The notes under the pieces: model-generated
What the model was told of the DNA's origin: nothing
Database searches by the model: none
What the model saw: only the letters and a program-made list of their open reading frames with translations
In this document: piece by piece, positions 41,709 through 52,880 of the stretch
Layout of the letters: each line of letters begins with the position of its first letter
Numbering within the stretch: position 1 is the first letter of the stretch
Program-made: the position numbers and the translations under genes
NCBI RefSeq assembly: GCF_006385785.1
Contig: NZ_VFSH01000001.1
Location: forward strand, 124,001-188,000
DNA length: 64,000 bases
Source of the DNA: Streptococcus shenyangsis
GTDB taxonomy: Bacteria > Bacillota > Bacilli > Lactobacillales > Streptococcaceae
Reading direction: 5' to 3'

Positions 41709-43388
41709 ATGACCTATACTCTTAAACCTGAAGAAGTCGGCGTTTTTGCCATCGGTGGTCTGGGAGAAATCGGGAAAAACACATACGGGATTGAATACCA
41801 AGATGAGATTATCATCGTCGATGCTGGGATTAAATTCCCAGAAGATGACTTGCTTGGTATCGACTATGTCATTCCTGACTACTCTTACATCGTGGACAAT
41901 ATCGACCGCGTCAAGGCTGTCTTAATCACACATGGACACGAGGACCACATTGGTGGGATTCCTTTCCTGCTCAAGCAAGCAAATGTCCCGATTTACGCTG
42001 GACCACTTGCCTTGGCTTTGATTCGTGGGAAACTCGAAGAACACGGCCTCTTGCGCAACGCCAAACTTTACGAAATCAACCACAATACTGAGTTGACCTT
42101 TAAAAACCTCAAGGCAACTTTCTTTAGAACGACTCACTCTATTCCAGAACCTTTAGGGATTGTCATCCATACTCCTCAAGGGAAAATCGTTTGTACGGGT
42201 GACTTCAAGTTCGACTTTACTCCAGTTGGAGAACCTGCGGACTTGCACCGTATGGCAGCCCTTGGTGAAGAAGGCGTGCTCTGTCTCCTGTCTGACTCGA
42301 CAAATGCAGAAGTGCCAACCTTTACCAACTCTGAAAAAGTCGTTGGTCAGTCCATCATGAAGATTATCCAAGGCATTGAAGGACGTATCATCTTTGCATC
42401 CTTTGCCTCAAATATCTTCCGTCTCCAGCAAGCAACAGAAGCTGCTGTTAAGACTGGACGTAAGATTGCGGTATTTGGCCGTTCTATGGAAAAGGCCATT
42501 GTCAACGGAATCGAGCTTGGCTATATCAAAGCTCCTAAGGGAACCTTTATCGAGCCAAATGAAATCAAAGATTACCCTGCAGGAGAAGTTCTCATCCTCT
42601 GTACAGGTAGTCAGGGTGAACCTATGGCGGCCCTCTCTCGTATCGCCAACGGAACCCACCGTCAGGTACAACTCCAACCAGGCGATACGGTTATCTTCTC
42701 TTCTAGTCCAATCCCTGGAAACACTACTAGCGTCAACAAACTGATCAACATCATTTCTGAAGCTGGTGTCGAAGTTATCCACGGTAAGGTTAACAATATC
42801 CATACATCTGGACACGGTGGTCAGCAAGAGCAAAAACTCATGCTCCGCTTGATTAAGCCAAAATACTTCATGCCTGTCCACGGTGAATACCGCATGCAAA
42901 AAGTCCACGCTGGACTAGCAGTGGATACTGGTGTTGAGAAGGATAATATCTTTATCATGAGCAATGGAGATGTACTTGCCCTTACTACTGACTCAGCTCG
43001 TATCGCAGGTCATTTCAACGCCCAAGACATCTATGTCGATGGAAATCGTATCGGTGAAATTGGTGCTGCTGTCCTCAAAGATCGTCGTGATTTATCTGAA
43101 GATGGTGTCGTTCTGGCAGTCGCAACTGTTGACTTCAAATCGCAGATGATTCTGTCTGGACCAGACATCCTCAGCCGAGGCTTTGTCTACATGAGAGAGT
43201 CTGGCGACCTGATTCGCCAAAGCCAGCGTATCCTCTTCAATGCAATTCGTATCGCACTGAAAAATAAGGATGCTAGCGTGCAATCAGTCAATGGTGCCAT
43301 TGTCAACGCTATTCGCCCCTTCCTCTATGAAAATACAGAACGTGAACCGATTATTATCCCGATGATCCTCACACCAGATGAAGAATAA
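41709..43388 (+). CDS. rnjA: ribonuclease J1
   Basis: The product has 559 residues. A metallo-beta-lactamase core with HGHEDH (metal site), a second histidine in [10 protein letters not shown], the CTGDFKFD acidic ligand, a beta-CASP domain ([19 protein letters not shown]) and [10 protein letters not shown] are all visible. It is a 5'-exonuclease and endonuclease central to mRNA decay and rRNA processing. It is co-transcribed with rpoY. Confidence 0.97.
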   Translation: MTYTLKPEEVGVFAIGGLGEIGKNTYGIEYQDEIIIVDAGIKFPEDDLLGIDYVIPDYSYIVDNIDRVKAVLITHGHEDHIGGIPFLLKQANVPIYAGPLALALIRGKLEEHGLLRNAKLYEINHNTELTFKNLKATFFRTTHSIPEPLGIVIHTPQGKIVCTGDFKFDFTPVGEPADLHRMAALGEEGVLCLLSDSTNAEVPTFTNSEKVVGQSIMKIIQGIEGRIIFASFASNIFRLQQATEAAVKTGRKIAVFGRSMEKAIVNGIELGYIKAPKGTFIEPNEIKDYPAGEVLILCTGSQGEPMAALSRIANGTHRQVQLQPGDTVIFSSSPIPGNTTSVNKLINIISEAGVEVIHGKVNNIHTSGHGGQQEQKLMLRLIKPKYFMPVHGEYRMQKVHAGLAVDTGVEKDNIFIMSNGDVLALTTDSARIAGHFNAQDIYVDGNRIGEIGAAVLKDRRDLSEDGVVLAVATVDFKSQMILSGPDILSRGFVYMRESGDLIRQSQRILFNAIRIALKNKDASVQSVNGAIVNAIRPFLYENTEREPIIIPMILTPDEE

Positions 43389-43396
43389 GTCAACAA

Positions 43397-43424
43397 AACA
43401 GCCCCGATTTTTCGGAGCTGTTTT
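43397..43424 (+). terminator. terminator of rpoY-rnjA
   Basis: AAACAGCCCCG and CGGAGCTGTTT form a long stem (one mismatch) followed by T5. Confidence 0.9.
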
Positions 43425-43448
43425 TCTCTATGCTTTCTTTTGAGATTG

Positions 43449-43613
43449 AAACTCAATAAAAATCGAAATCAGACTAGAAGGCTAGGCGAAAGCATAACTT
43501 GAGTTAGCTCCCATAGTTCGGGGAACTATGGGAGGCTGGCGATGAATCAAAGCCAAGCTTTGAACTCATTCGTAAGAAGCCGACAACGTATCATTTTGAT
43601 TTTTGAAGAGTTT
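43449..43613. repeat. BOX-like element reaching into mnmG
   Basis: The ends AACTCAATAAAAATC and GATTTTTGAAGAGTTT are variants of BOX ends. The middle has a perfect hairpin CTCCCATAGTT/AACTATGGGAG, but otherwise differs from classical boxB and boxA. Its right end supplies the last codons (about TLQKSK) and the TGA of mnmG. Confidence 0.5.
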
Positions 43614-45504
43614 TTGAAATACTACGATTTTTACCTTCAAGATACACCATCAAAATAGAAATATCTGCTGGGTTTACTCCCGAAATACGGCTGGCTTGGC
43701 CGATAGTTTCTGGATTGATAAGTTTGAACTTCTGACGAGCTTCTGTCGCGATGGAATCAATATCATCCCAGTCAATATTAGCTGGAATGCGTTTTTCTTC
43801 CATGCGTTTCATCTTGGCAACCTGATCCATGGCTTTGGAAATATAGCCTTCGTACTTGATTTCTGTTTCAATCAATTCGATAATCTTGTCATCCAAGTCC
43901 TCTGCAGCTGGCCCGATGAAGGCCACCACATCTTGGTAAGAAACTTCTGGACGGCGAAGGAATTCCTTGGCGGTCACCGCATCTGTCAACGGCTTGAAGC
44001 CCATCTCCTCAACCTTGGCATTTGTTTCCTTGACTGGCTTGAGTTTGATGCTGTCTAGTCGCTTCATCTCATTGTCAAATTGATTTTTCTTAATTTCAAA
44101 ACGAGCCCAACGTTCATCGTCCACAAGTCCAATCTCGCGTCCCATCTCTGTCAAACGCATATCGGCATTGTCATGGCGGAGAATGAGGCGGTATTCAGCA
44201 CGACTGGTCAATAGACGGTAGGGTTCAATGGTTCCCTTGGTCACCAAATCGTCAATCATGACCCCGATATAACCGTCACTGCGCTTCAAAATCAATTCAG
44301 GCTTATCTTGAATTTTCAGAGCGGCATTGATACCAGCTATAATCCCTTGGCCAGCAGCTTCTTCATAACCTGAAGTTCCATTGGTCTGACCAGCAGTGAA
44401 AAGTCCGGAGATTTTCTTTGTTTCCAGAGTCGCACGCAACTGGTGAGGCAAGACCATATCATACTCAATGGCATAACCTGTTCGCATCATCTCTGCATTT
44501 TCCAAACCTTTGATAGAATGAACCAGCTCACGCTGGACATCCTCTGGCAGACTGGTTGAAAGTCCTTGAACATAGACTTCCTCTGTATTGCGCCCTTCTG
44601 GCTCAAGGAAGAGTTGGTGGCGTTCCTTGTCTGCAAAGCGCACAATCTTGTCCTCAATCGACGGACAATAACGAGGCCCCACTCCCTTGACCACACCTGT
44701 AAACATAGGCGCACGGTGGAGGTTGTTTTGGATAATCTCATGACTGGTTCCATTGGTATAGGTCAACCAGCATGGCACTTGGTCCTTGACATAATCCTCA
44801 TCTCGTGAAGTGTATGAGAAATGATTAGGCGCTTCGTCTCCTGGCTGAATCTCGGTCACATCGTAATTGATAGAAGAAGCCTTGACACGTGGAGGCGTTC
44901 CTGTCTTGAAACGACCGATTTCGAGACCAAGTTCCTTGAGATTGTCAGCAAGGTTAATAGAAGCCAAGCTGTGGTTAGGACCTGACGAATACTTGAGGTC
45001 TCCGATGATAATTTCCCCACGGAGGGCAGTCCCTGTCGTCACGATAACAGCCTTAGCAGCATACTCTTGATGGGTCGCTGTACGAACACCGACAACTTTT
45101 CCGTCTTCCACCAAAATCTCATCAATCATGGTTTGACGAAGGGTCAAATTTTCTTGATTTTCAACTGTCTTGCGCATTTCCTTAGAGTAAAGCTCCTTGT
45201 CAGCCTGCGCACGAAGGGCACGGACAGCTGGGCCCTTCCCTGTGTTGAGCATCTTCATCTGAATGTAAGTCTTATCAATGGTTTTGGCCATCTCGCCACC
45301 GAGGGCATCAACTTCACGCACAACGATCCCCTTGGCAGAACCACCGATAGAGGGATTACAAGGCATGAAAGCAAGCATTTCAATGTTGATGGTCGCAAGC
45401 AAGACCTTACAACCCATACGGCTAGCAGCCAAGGAAGCCTCAACCCCAGCGTGTCCCGCACCGATTACAATAATATCGTATTCTTCAGTAAAATTATAAG
45501 TCAT
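43591..45504 (-). CDS. mnmG: tRNA uridine-5-carboxymethylaminomethyl modification enzyme MnmG
   Basis: The product has 637 residues with an FAD-binding N-terminus ([20 protein letters not shown]), [32 protein letters not shown] and the C-terminal helical domain ([12 protein letters not shown]). With MnmE it installs the cmnm5 group at U34 of certain tRNAs. The last codons lie in a BOX-like repeat. The start overlaps the NUDIX gene's end by 11 nt. Confidence 0.97.
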   Translation of the reverse strand: MTYNFTEEYDIIVIGAGHAGVEASLAASRMGCKVLLATINIEMLAFMPCNPSIGGSAKGIVVREVDALGGEMAKTIDKTYIQMKMLNTGKGPAVRALRAQADKELYSKEMRKTVENQENLTLRQTMIDEILVEDGKVVGVRTATHQEYAAKAVIVTTGTALRGEIIIGDLKYSSGPNHSLASINLADNLKELGLEIGRFKTGTPPRVKASSINYDVTEIQPGDEAPNHFSYTSRDEDYVKDQVPCWLTYTNGTSHEIIQNNLHRAPMFTGVVKGVGPRYCPSIEDKIVRFADKERHQLFLEPEGRNTEEVYVQGLSTSLPEDVQRELVHSIKGLENAEMMRTGYAIEYDMVLPHQLRATLETKKISGLFTAGQTNGTSGYEEAAGQGIIAGINAALKIQDKPELILKRSDGYIGVMIDDLVTKGTIEPYRLLTSRAEYRLILRHDNADMRLTEMGREIGLVDDERWARFEIKKNQFDNEMKRLDSIKLKPVKETNAKVEEMGFKPLTDAVTAKEFLRRPEVSYQDVVAFIGPAAEDLDDKIIELIETEIKYEGYISKAMDQVAKMKRMEEKRIPANIDWDDIDSIATEARQKFKLINPETIGQASRISGVNPADISILMVYLEGKNRSISKTLQKSK

Positions 45505-45910
45505 TTTTTAACCTTTCAAAAATTTCTCGCAAATAAGGAACTAACTTCTCCTCCTCTAGAGCTTGAGCCATAGTAACCCATTTAAAGTGCCTATGCTCTT
45601 CAGGATCTAATCTGATAATTGGCTTCTCCCCAACCCACTCTGCTTTATAAACCGTATCCTTAGAGGTATCCAGTTGACTATCTTCGTGAAGAAGTTTGAG
45701 CAAACTGCTATCTAGCCTAACTCCCGCTTCTTCAATGCATTCTCTAAGAGCACCATCTCGCGGAAGTTCACCCTTTTCAACCCCGCCACCAGGAATATCC
45801 CAGTAAGTTGGATAAACATTGGGTTGTCCTCTTTTAATTTCCGAACGCTGAATGAGCAAATAATCATCACCATTATGAACAAGTACATGGGCAATAAGCT
45901 TAACCATCAT
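45494..45910 (-). CDS. NUDIX hydrolase (MutT-like)
   Basis: The product has 138 residues. The NUDIX box is visible: [23 protein letters not shown] (G-x5-E-x7-RE-x2-EE-x-G spacing). Substrate unknown. Family members hydrolyse nucleoside diphosphates linked to other moieties. It overlaps mnmG and follows a second NUDIX gene by 8 nt. Confidence 0.9.
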   Translation of the reverse strand: MMVKLIAHVLVHNGDDYLLIQRSEIKRGQPNVYPTYWDIPGGGVEKGELPRDGALRECIEEAGVRLDSSLLKLLHEDSQLDTSKDTVYKAEWVGEKPIIRLDPEEHRHFKWVTMAQALEEEKLVPYLREIFERLKNDL

Positions 45911-45918
45911 TTTCTCTC

Positions 45919-46374
45919 CTATTCCTCAAGATGAATGTGTCTTAGTTTCCCGTCCCAATCTGGTAGGGCTGTTTTCAAAAAGGCTGGAACTAGCTGGAGA
46001 TCCTCAAGTTTATCCAAATCAATCCATTCACAGGGCTGCCTTTTCTCATCTTCCTGCATGGTCAATGGGGCATCTTCAAGCAAGTCCGCCAAATAATGAA
46101 ACTCGATATTGTGATAGGAAACACCGTCCTGTTCAAAACGATTTTCAACCACAAAAGCTAGCTGCCCAGCTTGAGCTTTGACACCCAGTTCTTCCTTCAC
46201 TTCACGGACTACCGCGTCCTCCGTGCTTTCATTTACTTGAATCGCACCGCCAATAGTGTAATACTTGCCCTTATCTTTGGTAACTAGGAGCTTGCGATTT
46301 TGAAGAATCAAAGCTGTCGCCCGAACTCCAAAAACCGTATTGTCTACTTTTGTCCGAAAGTCTTGCTGAGTCAT
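45919..46374 (-). CDS. NUDIX hydrolase
   Basis: The product has 151 residues from the ATG at 46374 (AAAGGA upstream). The NUDIX box reads GGAIQVNESTEDAVVREVKEEL followed by G, with the initial G and the RE and EE residues conserved. The N-terminus FGVRATALILQNRKLLVTKD resembles the NUDIX proteins that often accompany tRNA-modification genes. The two adjacent NUDIX genes share little sequence, so they are not a recent duplication. Confidence 0.88.
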   Translation of the reverse strand: MTQQDFRTKVDNTVFGVRATALILQNRKLLVTKDKGKYYTIGGAIQVNESTEDAVVREVKEELGVKAQAGQLAFVVENRFEQDGVSYHNIEFHYLADLLEDAPLTMQEDEKRQPCEWIDLDKLEDLQLVPAFLKTALPDWDGKLRHIHLEE

Positions 46375-46514
46375 TCTTATCCTTTCCCTTAAACGATACA
46401 AAAACAGTCAAAACTCCAAAGAAGTGCAGGACAAAAAAGCCTGCAACATCCATGAGCTTTGACCATCATTTCTATTGCTGTTATTATTGTAGCAGATTGA
46501 GAAAATTTGTCAAT

Positions 46515-47714
<1,200 letters not shown>

Positions 47715-47792
47715 TCATTATAACATGCTTGGTTAGAGAAGACAAGAAAGAGGCTGATAATCTACCAACCTCTGGTTTTATTGATAAAAACT

Positions 47793-48032
47793 TTAGTCAT
47801 CATCGTCTCTATAAAAATATTTTCTATACACTCTTGATAATACCAAAATTAATGCCAATATCATACCAAGAGCTATAATAATAGAATTTATTAGATTTAT
47901 TTTAGTATGTCCAATCACTAGTCCAATAATTGGGCTAGTAGACATGCCTAGATATAATAAAAGTGACAAAAGATGAATTTCACCAATTCCTGCAAAAAAA
48001 TGTTTCATGTAATGCTTCTCCATTTGCTCCAT
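47793..48032 (-). CDS. small two-helix membrane protein
   Basis: The frame encodes 79 residues from its first ATG; internal ATGs near the start are also possible. It has hydrophobic segments ELHLLSLLLYLG-like (EIHLLSLLLYLGMSTSPIIG) and INSIIIALGMILALILVL, then a basic and acidic tail (RVYRKYFYRDDDD). No family recognised. In the pneumococcal order I remember, pspA sits next to mnmA, and this small gene occupies that place. A weak hairpin (AGAGG/CCTCT) lies downstream. Confidence 0.6.
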   Translation of the reverse strand: MEQMEKHYMKHFFAGIGEIHLLSLLLYLGMSTSPIIGLVIGHTKINLINSIIIALGMILALILVLSRVYRKYFYRDDDD

Positions 48033-48509
48033 TAAATCTATTTTATTTTAGAGTAGCATAAAATAAGCAATCCTTCAATAAAATCCATTGACGAAATACT
48101 ATTCTAAAGCATTGATAACTCAGATTTCTCAGAATAGAGCTGCCCAAACTATCGAACAGCTCAAGAACATATATATCTATGCGATTCTAAACTTAGAATT
48201 GCTATAGAATAAATGTTTTATGGGTATTCTAGGTCTTTGACTGCTTAAAATTTTACGTTCTGAAGGATTCTAAAGCTAGAATAGCATAAAAATCATGAAA
48301 ACTGAACTATTCGAAGCTTCATAGTCATACGATTTCCATAGGAAGTATCTTTTTAGTACGTGTGGTTAGGAGGTAATTTTAGGGAATCTCCCAAAAACAA
48401 CCAATTTCCTATTTTTATCAATCAAAAAATGTTGATAAATGAGTGTTTTAAAATTAAATTTTAAAGGTATCCTTAAATCTAAAGATTTTTGATAAGATTT
48501 CTGTATTTT
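48033..48509. other. 477-bp gap with repeated palindromes
   Basis: I see no gene here. ATTCTAAACTTAGAAT (48184-48199) and ATTCTAAAGCTAGAAT (48267-48282) are nearly identical palindrome-like sites 83 bp apart, each followed by a similar TAGAAT/AGCATA stretch. Weaker relatives (TATTCTAAAGC near 48101, GGGTATTCTAGG near 48221) also occur. The region is AT-rich and ends at the ABC transporter gene's 3' side. Confidence 0.6.
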
Positions 48510-49139
48510 TCACAATTCAATGATTCGATGACATTGTTGGGCTACATAAGCATCGTGGGTCACGATAATGACTGTTTTCCCCTCGCGATTCATCTCTAAG
48601 AGAAACTTCAAGACCAAATCTCTATTTTCAGGATCCAGAGAACCTGTTGGTTCATCGGCTAAAATCAACTGGCTGGGTTTTAAGATGGCTCTAGCAACTG
48701 CAATTCGTTGTTGTTCGCCACCAGACAACTCGGAAACCTTTTGATGCAAAGTAGCTGGCAAACCTACTCTCTCTAAAATCTCTTCCACCTTTTTGAGCTT
48801 GTCTTTCTTAGAAAATTTCACATATTTCAGCGCCAGCATGAGATTGTACTCGACCGTTTCATCATCAATCAGGGCAAAATTTTGAAACAGATAAGAGATA
48901 TGTTCACGGATTATTGTTTGCGACTTAGCAGAATTAACCGCTAGATTTGTCTGACCAAAAATCTCATACTGTCCGCTATAATCACCATCTATCAAACCTA
49001 ATAAATTTAACAAGGTCGACTTGCCACTGCCACTTTTTCCAACGATGGCAACCAAATCCCCCTGATCAATCCTGAGAGATAAGTGATCCAAAATCACTTT
49101 TCCTCCAATGGTTTTGGTAATATTTTTCAACTCAATCAT
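48510..49139 (-). CDS. ABC exporter ATPase of lactococcin-972-type locus
   Basis: The product has 209 residues with Walker A VGKSGSGKST, signature LSGGEQQRIAVARAIL, Walker B LILADEPTGSLD and the H-loop VTHD. It resembles the LolD/MacB-type ATPases that pair with DUF1430 membrane proteins next to lactococcin 972-like bacteriocins. It overlaps its membrane partner by 4 nt. It likely powers self-immunity or export. Confidence 0.9.
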   Translation of the reverse strand: MIELKNITKTIGGKVILDHLSLRIDQGDLVAIVGKSGSGKSTLLNLLGLIDGDYSGQYEIFGQTNLAVNSAKSQTIIREHISYLFQNFALIDDETVEYNLMLALKYVKFSKKDKLKKVEEILERVGLPATLHQKVSELSGGEQQRIAVARAILKPSQLILADEPTGSLDPENRDLVLKFLLEMNREGKTVIIVTHDAYVAQQCHRIIEL

Positions 49140-51244
49140 AAGATGCCCCCTTTCAATAACTCTGCTAGACTTCTTTTCTCCATCCTAGAAGCCAATACTA
49201 GCACAAATAGTATATCCAGACATGTAAAGCCTGCAAACAGCAGGAGTGGCAAGAGCGCATGGGCAAAGAAAATCAATACTAGAAGAGGGAGACTATAGCC
49301 CAACAAGAGCAGAACTAAGAGAGGGCGGTAGCGATCGACCAGTTTCCACCCCATAAACTTCTTGGTAACGATATCTGTTCGCTTCAATAAGAAAGTTGTT
49401 ACTAATAAGAAGTAGGAAATCATCATGCTAAGGAGACCAAACAAAGCAAAGAGTATATTAAAATTTCGAACTGCATCTCGATAAGAATCTACTTTCTCTT
49501 GTTGAATGGCTTGAATCGATGAAAATTTTAAATAATTCCCATCTAATAATTTCTCAACTAACTCCGTAATCACTTTTTGATTTTGTTCTGTATTTTCAAC
49601 TTTCATCGGATTGTTTAAACCTGTCGTTGACAAGCGAGTCTTTTCTTCCCACATCATGTCTTGATCATTTACAAGACTAATGATTGGATTGTGGAGGTTT
49701 TCCTTTCGCTCATTATTATAAGGGAAGAAAGACCAATCTCCTTCATAGTAGGCAATTTCTACATCCATATCTTCTATCCTTTGCTTTTGCTGTTCTTCAT
49801 ACCTCATAGAAAGATAGGCGATGGATTTCCCCAAGAACTGATTCTTGCCTTCTTGTCCTCTATCACTGGCTGGCATCAAAATAACTTTTTTAGTGCTGGT
49901 ATCTGGTAACTTGAATCCCTTACTCTTTAGAAAATTGCTATTAGCATAGTAAACATCTACCTTATCAGGCAGTTGGTACTGCTGCACTTGTTCTGCTTTG
50001 ATGACTGGTTTGATAGGAAGACTCGCACTTCGAACATAATTTACTTGTATTTTTGCTAGTAAATCTTGATAAAATTGGTAGAAATAATCTATAGATTTCC
50101 CTGACCCTGCTAGCTCTTCTTGCCACAGGTTATCATTGAGTTGGAAGGTTTCTAAGGTCAAGTAATTCCCTTGGCTTACCCACTGTTGCTGATAAGCAAG
50201 TTCTTTGTTTTCTTGTTCTAGACTTCTGCCCACCCCAATCAGTAAGGCCGTCAGTAAAATAGTTGTCCCTATTTTCATCACATAATTGAAGATAAGACCA
50301 AGTTTGACAGATGAAAAACCTTTCAACATGGAACTGACTGTCATTTTCTGAATCATCAGGTAGGTCAGCCAACTGATGAACAAATACAACTGTAAAAGCA
50401 GAAATTGGGATAAGAGTAAACTCGGGAACAAAAGTTTTGGTCTGTAATCCAGCACTAAAAATAATCCCAAGTCAATGACAAGACTTCCACCCAAGAGAAG
50501 ATAAAAATTAGTCTTTACAAAACCAGCTAAAATCGCTCTGCTTTGAAAACCAAGTAACTTTTGAACTCCCACTCGTTTCATCTCCATCATCGGCTGATAA
50601 ACTGTTACTAACACAAGAAGTAAAATAGCCAAGACAAAAACAATGGCAGATAAAAGCAAATCTCGATTTATGACTTCCACTGCACTTTTATAGGTAGGCT
50701 CTAGCAAGGCAGCCTGGTCTATCTTGAAAAAATCGCTCCATTTCTGTACAATCCTATCCTTATCCATCTCTTGTGTAGAAGTTATCGTATAGCGACCATT
50801 TAAACTACGAGATGTATCCTTGATATAGGTTTGAAAAGTCATAAGCTGAATAGGCTTGGCTTTTAGAAAGGTCGGAATCGTACCAAGTTTATTAGAAATT
50901 TCTTTATTACTGTAGACTCCTTCACCATCTGTGGTAAAATCAAGAGAAGAAATCCCAAACTCTTGGTAGGGGAAGGTATCTTTATCAAAAACACCAGACT
51001 TGATTACCTCATCACCACTGTCTGTTTTGATGATAGAGACCTTGTACTCCTTTGATACATCCTCAAAAAATCGAAGAACAGACGCTGCAGGTTTGTTAAT
51101 ATCTTTCAAATACAAATCCAAAGAATCTACAGTCTTTCCCATTTCCCGAATCCGAACCGCTTCACGTGTGTAGTTTACATTAAAAACAAAAAAAGTGGTA
51201 CACAGCAACAGCAGAAACATACAAAGATGACTGATTTTTTTCAT
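49136..51244 (-). CDS. bacteriocin-associated integral membrane protein (DUF1430)
   Basis: The product has 702 residues with an N-terminal helix (LCMFLLLLCTTFFVFNV), a large extracellular domain, a three-helix central membrane cluster (about 200-320), a second extracellular domain, and a C-terminal helix cluster (NILFALFGLLSMMISYFLLV, LVLLLLGYSLPLLVLIFFAH, LLLFAGFTCLDILFVLVLAS). This FtsX/MacB-like layout and its neighbours fit the bacteriocin-associated membrane family. It works with the ATPase just downstream. Confidence 0.88.
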   Translation of the reverse strand: MKKISHLCMFLLLLCTTFFVFNVNYTREAVRIREMGKTVDSLDLYLKDINKPAASVLRFFEDVSKEYKVSIIKTDSGDEVIKSGVFDKDTFPYQEFGISSLDFTTDGEGVYSNKEISNKLGTIPTFLKAKPIQLMTFQTYIKDTSRSLNGRYTITSTQEMDKDRIVQKWSDFFKIDQAALLEPTYKSAVEVINRDLLLSAIVFVLAILLLVLVTVYQPMMEMKRVGVQKLLGFQSRAILAGFVKTNFYLLLGGSLVIDLGLFLVLDYRPKLLFPSLLLSQFLLLQLYLFISWLTYLMIQKMTVSSMLKGFSSVKLGLIFNYVMKIGTTILLTALLIGVGRSLEQENKELAYQQQWVSQGNYLTLETFQLNDNLWQEELAGSGKSIDYFYQFYQDLLAKIQVNYVRSASLPIKPVIKAEQVQQYQLPDKVDVYYANSNFLKSKGFKLPDTSTKKVILMPASDRGQEGKNQFLGKSIAYLSMRYEEQQKQRIEDMDVEIAYYEGDWSFFPYNNERKENLHNPIISLVNDQDMMWEEKTRLSTTGLNNPMKVENTEQNQKVITELVEKLLDGNYLKFSSIQAIQQEKVDSYRDAVRNFNILFALFGLLSMMISYFLLVTTFLLKRTDIVTKKFMGWKLVDRYRPLLVLLLLGYSLPLLVLIFFAHALLPLLLFAGFTCLDILFVLVLASRMEKRSLAELLKGGIL

Positions 51245-51267
51245 AAAAGTACCTCCACTAAAGTTCT

Positions 51268-51288
51268 CCCTCTCCTAATAGGAGAGGG
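51268..51288 (-). terminator. hairpin between bacteriocin and exporter genes
   Basis: CCCTCTCC-TATTA-GGAGAGGG is a perfect 8-bp hairpin without a strong T run. It probably attenuates or stabilises the bacteriocin mRNA relative to the exporter. Confidence 0.65.
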
Positions 51289-51298
51289 AAAATTTCAT

Positions 51299-51583
51299 TT
51301 AAAATCCATAGAAATATTCTAATCCTGTTGGCGGAATTTTATTAAGGGAAGCTTGAGCCCAAACCTCGGGATCTTCACGATCCTTAGAGATTCTACCTCC
51401 ATGCTTGACAGTTGCTGTATGAGATCGAGTAGAATGTAAATAATCAGAATATCCAAAAGTTCCTGTCCAACCTACTCCATAGTTCCATTGACCACCATCA
51501 ACCCATACTGCTAAAGCATTTGTAGTAGCAAGTATACCACATACCATTAAAGATGCAACACCAATTTTAACTAATTTTCTCAT
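51299..51583 (-). CDS. lactococcin 972 family bacteriocin
   Basis: The precursor has 94 residues. A Sec signal peptide (VKIGVASLMVCGILATTNAL, then AVW) is followed by a mature part with the family pattern: VDGGQWNYGVGW, YSDYLHSTRSHTATVKHGG and a C-terminal EYFYGF. Lactococcin 972 blocks septum formation by binding lipid II. It is followed by the DUF1430 and ATPase genes, the standard three-gene cluster. AGGAGA precedes the ATG. Confidence 0.92.
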   Translation of the reverse strand: MRKLVKIGVASLMVCGILATTNALAVWVDGGQWNYGVGWTGTFGYSDYLHSTRSHTATVKHGGRISKDREDPEVWAQASLNKIPPTGLEYFYGF

Positions 51584-51695
51584 GATTTATTTCTCCTATT
51601 ATCGAGAGCTGTTCCGTAAAAACAGCTATAGTAATTTATCAACAAGTATCGTAGTCCATTGGACTCACCTTCCTTTCATTTTTACAACTAGCACA

Positions 51696-51782
51696 TTATA
51701 TCGGCCATTGCCATGGGAAAACCGTAGCAATGCTGAATAAGAAAGCAAGAATAACTAAAAAGCGAAAAACTTTTTTATTCAT
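51696..51782 (-). CDS. 28-aa W-x-W peptide pheromone candidate (RtgS-like)
   Basis: ATG with GGAGGG upstream, 28 codons, stop TAA. The peptide has a basic start (MNKKVFRF), a hydrophobic core and ends FPWQWPI. The C-terminal Trp-x-Trp and its position divergent from an Rgg-family gene match the RtgS pheromones of the pneumococcal Rtg system as I recall them. A -10 (TATACT, plus strand 51816-51821) lies upstream. The lactococcin 972 genes follow on the same strand, so they may be in its transcript. Confidence 0.75.
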   Translation of the reverse strand: MNKKVFRFLVILAFLFSIATVFPWQWPI

Positions 51783-51848
51783 ACTCTTTCCCTCCTATCT
51801 GTATTTTGTATCTATAGTATACCTCTTCTTTACTCTATTTTAAAATTA

Positions 51849-51950
51849 GTTAACTTTTTTCACACATTATTTTAGTTTTCTTTTTTACTTTTTACATTGC
51901 TATGATACAATATTTTTAACAAAATTTTATTGTTTGTTAACTTTTTTCAC
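51849..51950. promoter_or_regulatory. repeated box between rtgS-like and rtgR-like genes
   Basis: GTTAACTTTTTTCAC occurs twice, at 51849-51863 and 51936-51950, in the same orientation. The first copy lies 27 nt before the -10 of the leftward peptide promoter. The second lies in the regulator's leader, after its TG-extended -10 TACAAT (51906-51911). These are likely binding sites for the divergent regulator, activating the peptide and possibly limiting its own synthesis. Confidence 0.65.
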
Positions 51951-51965
51951 GAAAAGGAGAAAATC

Positions 51966-52823
51966 ATGCGTTATGATTTCGGAAAGGTCTATAAAGAAAT
52001 ACGTGAGTCAAAGGGGCTGACCCAAGAAGAGGTCTGTGGGGGTGTTCTCTCAAGAACCAGCCTATCAAAGATTGAAAGTGGCAAGACAACCCCAAAATAT
52101 GAAAATATGGAATTTCTTCTCCGTCAAATCAATATGAGTTTTGAAGAGTTTGAATATATCTGTCAACTTTATCAACCAAGTCAACGCACAGAGATTATGC
52201 AAACCTATCTCAATATGCGTTCCATTATCGGGACCAGCGATCTTGTCAATTTATTTCAAAAATGCCAAAACTATCTCAAGACCCACCACGATCTCCCTAT
52301 AGAAGAAATCAGAGACATGCTTGAAGTTGTTATTTATATCCGTCAACACGGGGCAGGGGAACTATCAGATCACGCAGAACAGGTTGTCAAAAAACTTTGG
52401 AGAAAGATTGAAAAACAAGATACATGGTATGAAAGTGACCTAAAAATCCTCAATACCATCCTTTTCAGCTTGCCCATTGAACACCTCCATCTCATCACTG
52501 GAAAAATCTTGCAACGCTTAGAAGTCTATAAAAACTATCAACATTTATATGACTTGCGAATGACAATTCTATTAAACCTTTCCACACTCTATCTATACAA
52601 TCAAGATAAAAACATATGCCAACAAATCTGCGATACTTTACTAGAGGATGCCAAGAAAAAGAAAAAATATGATAGCTTGGCTGTCGCCTATGTCCGTATC
52701 GGAATTTGTAGGGATGATGCTAAATTGATTCAAAAAGGTTTCTCACTTCTGGAGCTGGTCGATGAAACTTCTATGCTGTCTCATCTCAAACAAGAAGTGG
52801 AGACCTATTATCAAGCGAAGTAA
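51966..52823 (+). CDS. RtgR-like Rgg-family regulator
   Basis: The product has 285 residues from the ATG at 51966 (AAAAGGAGA upstream). An XRE HTH (YKEIRESKGLTQEEVCGGVL, then SRTSLSKIESGKTTP) is followed by the Rgg-type helical repeat domain (about 70-285). It is divergent from the W-x-W peptide gene. Rgg proteins of this type are activated by imported short peptides. No transporter or other rtg cargo gene follows it on this strand. Confidence 0.88.
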   Translation: MRYDFGKVYKEIRESKGLTQEEVCGGVLSRTSLSKIESGKTTPKYENMEFLLRQINMSFEEFEYICQLYQPSQRTEIMQTYLNMRSIIGTSDLVNLFQKCQNYLKTHHDLPIEEIRDMLEVVIYIRQHGAGELSDHAEQVVKKLWRKIEKQDTWYESDLKILNTILFSLPIEHLHLITGKILQRLEVYKNYQHLYDLRMTILLNLSTLYLYNQDKNICQQICDTLLEDAKKKKKYDSLAVAYVRIGICRDDAKLIQKGFSLLELVDETSMLSHLKQEVETYYQAK

Positions 52824-52834
52824 AGATAAAAAAG

Positions 52835-52853
52835 TCGAGGGAGTTCCTCGACC
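52835..52853. terminator. terminator between rtgR-like and LysM genes
   Basis: GTCGAGG-GAGTT-CCTCGAC is a perfect 7-bp hairpin, with AAAA before and TTTT after, so it can serve both converging genes. Confidence 0.85.
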
Positions 52854-52880
52854 TTTTCATATTATTCTGTTCGTTATTTC

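Noticed and set aside
42408..42908. 166-aa frame antisense to RNase J1
   Set aside because: Shadow of a highly conserved gene, without a ribosome site.
45067..45573. 168-aa frame antisense to mnmG and the NUDIX gene
   Set aside because: Shadow frame across two well-supported genes.
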